DNA of 8,600 nt from Lachnospiraceae bacterium (GTDB taxonomy: Bacteria > Bacillota > Clostridia > Lachnospirales > Lachnospiraceae): contig JAGCRJ010000186.1 of the NCBI GenBank assembly GCA_017964745.1, positions 1 through 8,600 on the forward strand, written 5' to 3'. Below the pieces are notes generated by a model. That model had not been told where the DNA came from. It worked only from the letters and a program-made list of their open reading frames with translations, and made no database searches. Numbering within the stretch: position 1 is the first letter of the stretch; each line of letters starts with the position of its first letter. Positions 1 to 6,589 of this stretch are shown in pieces. Made by a program: the position numbers and the translations under genes.

Positions 1-261
1 CAGCATAAACCTAGGCTCTTTATATTCGACGAACCGACCTCCGGACTCGATCCGCTGGTTCAGAAGCGCTTTTTCGAACTTATTAACGAATACGTGGAAA
101 AGGGAGCGACATGTCTTCTTTCGACACATGTTCTTTCGGAGGTAAACAAGTATTGCAAGACCGCCGCCATAATGCGTGACGGCAGACTGACAATGCTTGA
201 TTCGCCGAAGATCGACGATGAGACATTTCTTGCCTTCTACGAAGATGAGGAGGAAAAGTGA
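1..261 (+). CDS. ABC transporter ATP-binding protein, C-terminal part (5' truncated by window edge)
   Basis: An open frame enters from the left edge and ends with TGA at 259-261, giving 86 residues. They contain the second half of an ABC ATPase: a Walker B with D-loop (LFIFDEPTSGLDP, visible residues 7-19) and an H-loop (LLSTHVLSE, around residues 39-47). The ending resembles that of exporter ATPases of the ABC-2 type. The Walker A, Q-loop and most of the signature motif lie outside the window. The protein should hydrolyse ATP at the cytoplasmic face and drive the permease encoded next to it, since its stop codon overlaps that start by one base (TGATG). Substrate is unknown. Family assignment is firm; the export direction is inferred from the permease type. 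Confidence 0.93.
   Translation, partial: QHKPRLFIFDEPTSGLDPLVQKRFFELINEYVEKGATCLLSTHVLSEVNKYCKTAAIMRDGRLTMLDSPKIDDETFLAFYEDEEEK
248..253 (+). promoter_or_regulatory. Ribosome binding site AGGAGG of the permease gene
   Basis: AGGAGG lies inside the last codons of the ATPase gene. It is 7 bases before ATG 261 but only 4 before the in-frame GTG at 258. The spacing favours ATG 261 as the real start and suggests the two genes are translationally coupled. Confidence 0.75.
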
Positions 262-1052
262 TGAAACACATACTGGCTAAAGAATTAAAACTGAATCTGA
301 AGAGCTTCATCATATGGAGCCTGTCCGTCGGACTTCTGGGACTTGCATGCATACTTCTTTATTCGAGCATGCAGGGTGAGATGAAGGAAATGGCCGATGC
401 GTTCTCCAATATGGGTGCATTCTCCGATGCTTTCGGAATGAGCACTCTCAGCATCGCGACCCTGAAGGGTTACTTCGCAACCGAGGTCGGAACGGTTCAC
501 GGTCTGGGCGGCGGAATGTTTGCTGCGATCCTGGCGATCGGGATCATATCAAAGGAAGAAGAAGGCCACTCCGGCGAATTCCTTTTCTCACTTCCGGTAT
601 CAAGGACCAAAGTTCTCATTGCAAAGGGAGCATGTGTTGCGGTATATCTTGTTTTCTTTACTCTCATCTGCGGAATCCTCTATGCTCTGGGATTCGCAGC
701 CCTCGGTGAGGAGCTTCCCACGGTGCAGTTCATGACATTCATGGGAAGACAGATGCTGATGAATTTTGAGGTTGCGGGAATCTGCTTCGGCATTTCGGCT
801 CTGTCCTGGAAGAACCGTATGGGAATGGGGATCGCACTTGCGATGTTCTTCTATTTCTACGATGTCATCGGAAGGGTTGTTCCGGACCTTAAGGATTATC
901 TGTTCGTCGGTCCTTATTCTTACGCAAACGCAGCCGAGATCTTCACAGATGCGGACACACCCGTAAGCGCTGTCTGCATTGCCGTGGCGGTAACCGTATG
1001 CGGCGTATTGTTTGCCTTCTTTTATTACAATAAGCGCGACCTCGCGAGCTGA
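261..1052 (+). CDS. ABC-2 type transporter permease
   Basis: This 263-residue membrane protein is the likely partner of the preceding ATPase. Six hydrophobic segments can be read at about residues 16-34, 79-97, 118-148, 165-183, 188-205 and 234-256, the usual fold of ABC-2 permeases. The cytoplasmic loop after segment 2 carries the family motif KEEEGHSGEFLFSLPVSR (98-115), in which a Glu/Gly-rich stretch is followed by LPVSR. Such permeases export drugs, peptides or lipids, or help in antibiotic resistance; nothing here identifies the substrate. The start is set at ATG 261, not the GTG three bases earlier, because of the spacing from AGGAGG. The gene overlaps the ATPase stop by one base, so the two are one transcription unit. 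I see no clear intrinsic terminator after the TGA at 1050-1052. Confidence 0.92.
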   Translation: MKHILAKELKLNLKSFIIWSLSVGLLGLACILLYSSMQGEMKEMADAFSNMGAFSDAFGMSTLSIATLKGYFATEVGTVHGLGGGMFAAILAIGIISKEEEGHSGEFLFSLPVSRTKVLIAKGACVAVYLVFFTLICGILYALGFAALGEELPTVQFMTFMGRQMLMNFEVAGICFGISALSWKNRMGMGIALAMFFYFYDVIGRVVPDLKDYLFVGPYSYANAAEIFTDADTPVSAVCIAVAVTVCGVLFAFFYYNKRDLAS

Positions 1053-1060
1053 TCACATAA

Positions 1061-1088
1061 TTGAAATACCCGATTAATCTGTTAGAAT
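1061..1088 (+). promoter_or_regulatory. Sigma-70/SigA-type promoter for the MutS-like gene pair
   Basis: A -35 box TTGAAA (1061-1066) is separated by 16 bases from a -10 box TAGAAT (1083-1088). Transcription would start at about 1095, leaving a short leader of roughly 25 bases before ATG 1120. The box sits in the 67-base gap after the permease gene, so the MutS-like pair is probably transcribed independently of the transporter. Confidence 0.65.
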
Positions 1089-1107
1089 GAAAGTATGGGG
1101 GAGAAGC

Positions 1108-1113
1108 AGAGGG
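1108..1113 (+). promoter_or_regulatory. Ribosome binding site AGAGGG for the first MutS-like gene
   Basis: AGAGGG ends 6 bases before ATG 1120. It supports ATG 1120 over the in-frame ATG at 1087, which lies inside the predicted -10 box and has no purine-rich site before it. Confidence 0.6.
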
Positions 1114-1119
1114 TATTTC

Positions 1120-2649
1120 ATGGGGAACAGAGAATTAAGCGACAATAAGGCGGGGTTCAGTATTCTGAACCCCGATTCAAGGGAATTCGAACCCTTGGAA
1201 TCCACGCCCTTTTTCCGGGATCTGAATCTGGATCAGGTCATTGACAGGCTGACATACAAATGGGGCAAGAACGTCAAAAAGTATTTTCGATATATTCCTC
1301 AGTCACCTGAGGAAGTTTCTTATCGCCGTGCCATATACAGAGACATCAGGAAGGATGAAGTATATGCGGCGCTCGTAAAATTCACCGAAGATCTTGAGAA
1401 GATCGAAAACATCCGCAGGGAAAAAGAAAAGGTCCGCATCCCTCTGCAGAGAAATGTCTGGCAGATAAGGGAGGTCGGATCTTATTGTGATGTCTACGGA
1501 GAGCTTGCGAAGTCACTGGAATCCGCAGAGCTGTCTTCGGACGGCATGAAGGGTTTCCTTTCCGCTTTAAAGGAGATACTCGAAAGCGCGGAATACCAAA
1601 AACTGCGGGAGCGGATACAGAAGACGATCGAAGAGATAAGGGCGCTCCGCTTTGTGATCACATACGACAGGGACAGGATGAGCGTGGAGCTGAAGGAATT
1701 GCCGGATGAAGGAACCTACGGAAAGATGCTCAGGGAAAAGAGAGGCGGTGAAGTAAGAAGCCTCCGGAATCCTTTCATCGCCGATCCCACGCTTACCGAG
1801 ATCGAAAAATCCTGTCTGGAGATCATACAGAAGAAAAAGCCCGGGATCTTTGCACTGATCGAACAGACCGCAGAGATGTCCGAAGGGTATGAAAAGGAAG
1901 TGCTGCACAGATTCGAAAGGGAAGTTATCTTCTATCTGTCCTACCGTTCGCTTCAGATCGACATGGAAGAGTCGGGCTTTAAGTTCACCGAGCCCGGGAC
2001 GGATGAGGGTAAGAGAATGGAAGCAAAGGGACTCTACGATATGGCCCTTGCGCTTACCAACAGGTCCAAGGAAAAGGAAGTCGTTCCGAATGACTTTGCT
2101 TATGAAACAGGTGAGAAGTTCTTCGTGCTGACCGGTCCCAACCAGGGCGGTAAGACCACCTTTGCAAGAAGTCTCGGTCAGCTCGTTTACCTTGCGCAGA
2201 TGGGACTCGATGTTCCGGCCGAGTCCGCAAACGTTCCTTTCTTCCCCGATATTCAGACACACTTTTCCGTAGAGGAAAGTGTTGAGACGGGACGCGGTAA
2301 GCTTAAAGAAGAGCTTGTGAGGCTGGCACCGATGATGGAGCAGCAAAAGCAGGGAACCTTCGTGGTCATCAACGAACTCTTCACCACCGCGGCAAGCTAC
2401 GATGCGGAGATCATGGGAAGGAATGTGCTTGAGCATTTCATTGCCCTGGGATGCATGGGCATCTATGTCACCCATCTTCGCGAGCTCTGTTCTGCGGGCG
2501 AGGGCGTTGTGAGTCTTAAGGCAACACTGGATGATCACAGGGTACAGACATTTAAGATAGTAAGGGGCGAAGCGGACGATACCGCATGCGCCGAGAATGT
2601 CGTGAATAAATACAGGCTGACATACGAGCAGCTGAAGGAGCGCTTATGA
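1120..2649 (+). CDS. MutS-like ATPase, first of a tandem pair
   Basis: A 509-residue protein (520 if started at ATG 1087) with a C-terminal MutS/ABC-type ATPase domain. Visible motifs are Walker A GPNQGGKT (339-346), a MutS-type signature region with GRGKLKEEL, a Walker B-like VVINELF in which Asn418-Glu419 replaces Asp-Glu, and the H-loop His452 in YVTHL. The N-terminal part is mostly charged and helical and fits the core/lever and clamp region of MutS. It is much shorter than E. coli MutS (about 850 residues). I see no N-terminal mismatch-binding domain with its Phe-X-Glu motif, and no C-terminal Smr nuclease domain as in MutS2. The start is taken at ATG 1120 because the upstream ATG falls in the -10 box. 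The gene overlaps the next, also MutS-like, by four bases, so the products likely pair. DNA binding is a family-based inference, and a role in mismatch repair is not shown. Confidence 0.88.
   Translation: MGNRELSDNKAGFSILNPDSREFEPLESTPFFRDLNLDQVIDRLTYKWGKNVKKYFRYIPQSPEEVSYRRAIYRDIRKDEVYAALVKFTEDLEKIENIRREKEKVRIPLQRNVWQIREVGSYCDVYGELAKSLESAELSSDGMKGFLSALKEILESAEYQKLRERIQKTIEEIRALRFVITYDRDRMSVELKELPDEGTYGKMLREKRGGEVRSLRNPFIADPTLTEIEKSCLEIIQKKKPGIFALIEQTAEMSEGYEKEVLHRFEREVIFYLSYRSLQIDMEESGFKFTEPGTDEGKRMEAKGLYDMALALTNRSKEKEVVPNDFAYETGEKFFVLTGPNQGGKTTFARSLGQLVYLAQMGLDVPAESANVPFFPDIQTHFSVEESVETGRGKLKEELVRLAPMMEQQKQGTFVVINELFTTAASYDAEIMGRNVLEHFIALGCMGIYVTHLRELCSAGEGVVSLKATLDDHRVQTFKIVRGEADDTACAENVVNKYRLTYEQLKERL
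2635..2640 (+). promoter_or_regulatory. Ribosome binding site AAGGAG of the second MutS-like gene
   Basis: AAGGAG lies inside the end of the first MutS-like gene, 5 bases before ATG 2646. With the ATGA stop-start overlap, it indicates translational coupling and similar output of the two proteins. Confidence 0.7.
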
Positions 2650-4277
2650 AGGTATGCCTGTTATATAAGGACCGCGAAAGGTCCGACAAAGAAAAATATT
2701 ATGACACCGAGAGCATCATCGGCGACCTCGGATTAAAGACACTCATCCTTTCCGCAGCCAAGAGGCTTGTATTCGAAAACGGAAAGCTTAAGAGCGTTGA
2801 AAAAGAAGACACTTATCTGATGGAAACTCTCAGGAATGTCATGATGATCCCGCTTGAGTCCGCAGGTGAGATAAAGTATCGTCAGGAGATAATAAAGGAC
2901 TGCTTCTCCCACGAGGAACTCATACGCTCCATGTATGAGATCTGCAGCGATGTGATCCGCAAGTGGAACACGCTCGGAAGAGGCGGAAGGGAAAAGGTGC
3001 AGCAGAGCAATCCCGTGACCAGACTTACCGAGGATATCAAGGTTCTTCATCTTTTCTGCGATTCGCTCTCGGCGATAAGAGCACTTCTGTCGGAGCGGGA
3101 TGACTTAAACTCCGCAGGACTCAGTACTTTCAGAAACGAATTCCTGAAGACTTATTCCGCGGAACGCGAGGAATTTGTGAAGAGTGTTCTCGGAGATATT
3201 TCCTTTTACACGGACGGATCGGATGAAGAGGATGAGGGGCGCGAGCAGGTCGTAAGACCGAGGATCGTGATGGAGAGCGGTCTTGAGGACGGACTTAAAT
3301 TCAGCTCGCTCAAGCTGGAGGAAGTATCATCCCGCAGCGAGAAGTTCTATAAGCGCGGAAGTGCCAAGTATAAGATCCGTGAATTCAAAAACTCCCTGAC
3401 ACCGGATTCATTTTCCACGGTGGGAGACCAGAATATCGACGAGCAGGTTCAGCAGCTCGAATTCGGAATAGTCAGCTACATAGTCGAAGAGCTTAAGAGT
3501 GAGCTCGAAGAATTCCGTACTTTCTTCGACAGGCTCAGATTCCAGAGTGCGTTCTATCTGGCGGCGGTACAGCTCAAAGCCCAGATGGAAAGAGTCGGCG
3601 GTGAGTGGTGCTATCCGGAGGTATGCGACCGGAGTGATCTGAAGTTTGAAGAACTCAGGGAACTCGTGATGTCGATGGAGCATCATGTCACGGTCGTCGG
3701 GAACACGATGTCACTTGAAAAGAAGGATCTTGTCATCATCACCGGAGCAAACCAGGGAGGCAAATCCACCTTCTTAAGAAGTATCGGTATCGCTCAGGTT
3801 ATGATGCAGTGCGGACTTCCCGTGATGGCGAAATCTTTTTCAAGCGGGATATTCCCGAACCTCTTCGTTCACTTCACCCGCAGGGAAGACAGTGAGATGA
3901 ACAGCGGAAGGCTCGATGAAGAGCTTAAGCGAATGAGCAGCATCATAGACCGCATAGGTGACGGATCCCTTGTTCTTTTGAACGAATCCTTCGCAACAAC
4001 CACCGAAAAGGAAGGCTCCGTCATCGCATACGATATCATCAGGGCGCTCAGGGAATCCGGCGTTAAGATACTTACGGTCACGCATCTTCTTTCCTTTGCG
4101 AGACGCATGCACGATGAAACGGAAGGGCGTTTGGACTCCGGAGTGCAGTTCCTTTCCGCGGAGAGAAAAGAGGACGGGCGCAGGACATTCCGTATGATCC
4201 CCCACGCACCGGAGCTTACCAGCTTCGGACTCGATCTTTACGAAGAACTGGTCGGGGAGATCGATAACAAAAAATGA
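2646..4277 (+). CDS. MutS-like ATPase, second of a tandem pair
   Basis: This 543-residue protein is built like its neighbour but clearly diverged. The N-terminal part contains a DLGL segment and an IKYRQEIIKD segment, matched in the first protein by DLNL and VSYRRAIYRD. A helical middle region follows, with a strongly acidic loop at about residues 190-200 (DGSDEEDEGRE). The ATPase domain has Walker A GANQGGKST (367-375), a signature region with NSGRLDEELKRM, a Walker B-like VLLNESF with Asn446-Glu447 in place of Asp-Glu, and H-loop His480 in TVTHL. There is no mismatch-recognition domain and no Smr domain. MutS proteins act as dimers with composite ATP sites, so a heterodimer with the first product is the natural inference, comparable in principle to eukaryotic MSH heterodimers. 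Cellular role unknown. The start ATG 2646 overlaps the preceding stop and has a good AAGGAG. Confidence 0.88.
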   Translation: MKVCLLYKDRERSDKEKYYDTESIIGDLGLKTLILSAAKRLVFENGKLKSVEKEDTYLMETLRNVMMIPLESAGEIKYRQEIIKDCFSHEELIRSMYEICSDVIRKWNTLGRGGREKVQQSNPVTRLTEDIKVLHLFCDSLSAIRALLSERDDLNSAGLSTFRNEFLKTYSAEREEFVKSVLGDISFYTDGSDEEDEGREQVVRPRIVMESGLEDGLKFSSLKLEEVSSRSEKFYKRGSAKYKIREFKNSLTPDSFSTVGDQNIDEQVQQLEFGIVSYIVEELKSELEEFRTFFDRLRFQSAFYLAAVQLKAQMERVGGEWCYPEVCDRSDLKFEELRELVMSMEHHVTVVGNTMSLEKKDLVIITGANQGGKSTFLRSIGIAQVMMQCGLPVMAKSFSSGIFPNLFVHFTRREDSEMNSGRLDEELKRMSSIIDRIGDGSLVLLNESFATTTEKEGSVIAYDIIRALRESGVKILTVTHLLSFARRMHDETEGRLDSGVQFLSAERKEDGRRTFRMIPHAPELTSFGLDLYEELVGEIDNKK

Positions 4278-4299
4278 CAGTTTTTCTGCCAAAAATCTT

Positions 4300-4328
4300 G
4301 TGAAACCGTCCGTGACACCCCTTAGAAT
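4300..4328 (+). promoter_or_regulatory. Probable promoter of the oxidoreductase-MFS-AKR-YbaK operon
   Basis: The -10 box TAGAAT (4323-4328) matches the one before the MutS-like pair. It is preceded at 17 bases by GTGAAA (4300-4305), a weak -35 match; TTGTGA at 4298-4303 is an alternative with a 19-base spacer. An overlapping second -10 candidate, TATGAT (4328-4333), lacks a well-placed -35. The leader to ATG 4379 would be about 44 bases. The weak -35 may mean that an activator is needed. Confidence 0.5.
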
Positions 4329-4378
4329 ATGATATATCGACCGGTCTGCTTGGACCAGCTTAGAAAAGGAGAAAAGAT

Positions 4379-5350
4379 ATGGCAGTCAAATGGGGAATCC
4401 TCGGAACCGCAAACATAGCAAAATGGTGTACCATTCCCGGTATAAAGGAAGGTGAGAACTGCGAGCTTTATGCCATCGCCGGAAGAGATCCGAAGAAGGT
4501 TGAAAGCTATAAGCAGGAGTTCGGATTTGTAAAGGGATATGTCGGATATGACAAGCTTCTCGAAGATCCCGATGTGCAGGCTGTTTATATTCCTCTTCCC
4601 AACAACATCCACAAGGAGTGGGTCATCAAGGCGCTCAGGGCCGGAAAGAACGTTCTCTGCGAAAAGCCCCTTGCAATGAATGCGAAGGAAGCTGAGGAGA
4701 TGTTCGCTGTCGCAAAGGAAGAAGGAAAGATCCTGATGGAGGCCTATGCATACCTCCACAGCCCCTACATTGATTCACTCAAGCTTGACCTCGAAAGCGG
4801 AATCATCGGAGATGTCGATTATATAGAGACAGAATTCCTTACACAGGGTTATATCGAGGACTTCCGTCTTCACAAGGAACTGGGCGGCGGTGCCGTCTAC
4901 GATCTCGGATGCTATTGCACCACGATGATCAGGACACTCTTTGACGGGGACATCGAGCTTGTATTTGCGAATGCCGAATTCGGAGAAACGGACGTTGATG
5001 TGTTTGCATCCGCACTTCTCAAGATAGACAAGAAGATCAGGGCATCCTTCAACGTCGGAATGAATTTCACTTCCGGCTGCAATTCCAGAAAGGATAAGCT
5101 CTACATCCACGGAAGCAAGGGCGTTATCATATCGGATGTGGAATACAATCAGTCAGGTGATCTTTCATACTCCGTTATTGCGGATGGCAAGGAGATAAAG
5201 CGCAAGCTCTATGTAAAGCAGAACTACACACTTGAAGCAGAGCAGCTCTCACGCTGCATCGAGAACGGCGAAGAGCCTCACATCTCCGCGGAGTTTTCGA
5301 TAAAGAACGCTAAGCTTCTCGATGAGATATTTGATAAAATAGGATATTGA
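4379..5350 (+). CDS. Gfo/Idh/MocA-family NAD(P)-dependent oxidoreductase
   Basis: A 323-residue protein of normal family length. The N-terminal Rossmann fold begins at once with GILGTANIA (6-14), the dinucleotide-binding glycine loop. The hallmark CEKP (94-97) contains the conserved Lys96 near the nicotinamide. MEAYAYLHSP (about 118-127) matches the family's EAxxYRxxP-type segment. GGGAVYDLGCY (169-179), with Asp175, matches the substrate-site helix of the C-terminal alpha/beta domain. Members oxidise or reduce sugars, inositols, anhydrosugars or trans-dihydrodiols. The overall pattern is closest to the xylose dehydrogenase/dihydrodiol dehydrogenase branch, but the substrate cannot be read from sequence. 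AAGGAG (4366-4371) lies 7 bases before ATG 4379. It is the first gene of an apparent four-gene operon, with an MFS transporter 30 bases downstream, so it may act on an imported carbohydrate-like compound. Confidence 0.92.
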   Translation: MAVKWGILGTANIAKWCTIPGIKEGENCELYAIAGRDPKKVESYKQEFGFVKGYVGYDKLLEDPDVQAVYIPLPNNIHKEWVIKALRAGKNVLCEKPLAMNAKEAEEMFAVAKEEGKILMEAYAYLHSPYIDSLKLDLESGIIGDVDYIETEFLTQGYIEDFRLHKELGGGAVYDLGCYCTTMIRTLFDGDIELVFANAEFGETDVDVFASALLKIDKKIRASFNVGMNFTSGCNSRKDKLYIHGSKGVIISDVEYNQSGDLSYSVIADGKEIKRKLYVKQNYTLEAEQLSRCIENGEEPHISAEFSIKNAKLLDEIFDKIGY

Positions 5351-5380
5351 GGAGACGGATAAGGTTAATATCCTTAAGAT

Positions 5381-6589
5381 ATGAATAAAAAAGCACTTTG
5401 GACAACCGGTTACGCCTTTTTGAACATCGCCTATTTTGCCGCATTCTGTACGGTCCATGCATGCGCGGCGGTATTCCTGATGTCCAGGGGCTTTACGAAT
5501 ACGCAGGTAGGCATACTTCTAGCGACCGCCAACATCACATCGGCTCTGTTCCAGCCGTTCATAGCCGATGTGATAGATAAGAAAGGGTGGCTGACCAACA
5601 GGAGATTCATACTGATCTCCTGCATGGTGATACTCATCGGGTCCGCTATGCTGCGTTTCATTTCGGACTCAAAGCCTGCGATATTCATTATCTATGCAAT
5701 TATCTATATGATCCAGTTCGCGTACCAGCCCGTAATGACCGCGCTCTGCTTTGAGTATCAAAAGAAGGGCTGCGATATTGTGTACGGACTTGCAAGAGGT
5801 CTCGGTTCGGCAGGCTTTGCCGTGACATCCGCATTTATCGGAAGGGCGGTGGAGGCTAAGGGAGCGGATCTGCTTCCTGCTGTGACCGTGATCATAATGG
5901 CCGTATCCGCGGTGGCCGTCTTTTTCTACAGACCGTCCGGTAATGAAGAGTTCACGGAATCTGCGGAAGGAACCGCCGAATCCGGAAAAGCCCACGGCAG
6001 GGTCACGGATTTCTTTCGTGCTTATCCTGCATTTCTGCTTTTTGTCATTGCGACGATCTGTTTCTTTTTCGCCCATAACATGATCAATGATTTTATGATC
6101 CAGATCATAAAGTCCCTGGGCGGAGGCGAGACGGAACTTGGTTACTCCAATTTTCTTCAGGCGATCCTCGAGCTTCCCGTAATGGCTCTCATAGGATATG
6201 TACTCAGAAAAGTATCTCCGGCAAAGCTTCTGGTATTCTCCGGTGCGGCATTTTTCGTAAAGATACTTATTCTCATATTTGCACGGAATATGGTCTGGAT
6301 GTTCGTAAGCCAGTCGTTCCAGCTCTTTGCATATGCGGTGTTCATCCCCGCGGGAGCGTATTACGTCAGTCATACCATGACCGATAACGATCAGGTTAAG
6401 GGTCAGGCCTATGTGACGAGTGCCATCACGATAGGCGGAGTTTTTTCAAATCTTATCAGCGGTGTCATCCTGGATAATCTCGGAATGAGACCGATGCTGA
6501 TAACCGGCACGGCTGTATGTTTTGTGGGAGTGCTGATCTCATTTGCGGCTCTTAAAAGCCCGGACAGGAAAGGAGAATCAATTTTATGA
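5381..6589 (+). CDS. MFS_1/LacY-like transporter, 12 membrane segments
   Basis: A 402-residue hydrophobic protein with two bundles of about six membrane segments joined by a polar, Glu-rich loop (about residues 184-210). The first helix begins almost at the N-terminus. The loop between helices 2 and 3 (FIADVIDKKGWLTNRR, 60-75) fits MFS motif A loosely. Glu125 and YGLARGLGSAGF (135-146, including Arg139) recall the sugar-binding Glu and the FGRAR Arg of LacY, suggesting a proton-linked sugar or nucleoside symporter of the MFS_1-like group. GQAYVTSAITIGGVFSNLISG (341-361), a Gly-spaced helix, is also typical. A stop codon (TAA, 5375-5377) lies just upstream in frame, so ATG 5381 is the earliest start, yet it has no well-placed Shine-Dalgarno. 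Translation may depend on coupling to the oxidoreductase gene 30 bases before. The gene overlaps the next by four bases (ATGA). Substrate is inferred only. Confidence 0.9.
   Translation: MNKKALWTTGYAFLNIAYFAAFCTVHACAAVFLMSRGFTNTQVGILLATANITSALFQPFIADVIDKKGWLTNRRFILISCMVILIGSAMLRFISDSKPAIFIIYAIIYMIQFAYQPVMTALCFEYQKKGCDIVYGLARGLGSAGFAVTSAFIGRAVEAKGADLLPAVTVIIMAVSAVAVFFYRPSGNEEFTESAEGTAESGKAHGRVTDFFRAYPAFLLFVIATICFFFAHNMINDFMIQIIKSLGGGETELGYSNFLQAILELPVMALIGYVLRKVSPAKLLVFSGAAFFVKILILIFARNMVWMFVSQSFQLFAYAVFIPAGAYYVSHTMTDNDQVKGQAYVTSAITIGGVFSNLISGVILDNLGMRPMLITGTAVCFVGVLISFAALKSPDRKGESIL
6569..6575 (+). promoter_or_regulatory. Ribosome binding site AAAGGAG of the aldo/keto reductase gene
   Basis: AAAGGAG lies inside the end of the MFS gene, 10 bases before ATG 6586, and supports that start and the ATGA stop-start overlap. 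Confidence 0.65.

Noticed and set aside
1041..1060. Palindrome CTCGCGAG at the end of the permease gene as a possible terminator
   Set aside because: The stem is short, overlaps the last codons and has no T-run after it.
1567..2538. A 323-codon open frame on the minus strand opposite the first MutS-like gene
   Set aside because: It is fully antisense to a gene with clear ATPase motifs. Its translation is rich in Cys and His with no recognisable domain, and I saw no ribosome site. It is a by-product of codon use on the other strand.
4278..4300. Possible terminator after the second MutS-like gene (GTTTTT with AAAAAT)
   Set aside because: The pairing is about six A-T or G-T pairs around a 5-base loop, too weak for a terminator, and no T-run follows.
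5669..6373. A 234-codon minus-strand frame opposite the MFS gene
   Set aside because: The translation is highly charged with no domain pattern, while the plus strand encodes a clear 12-helix transporter.
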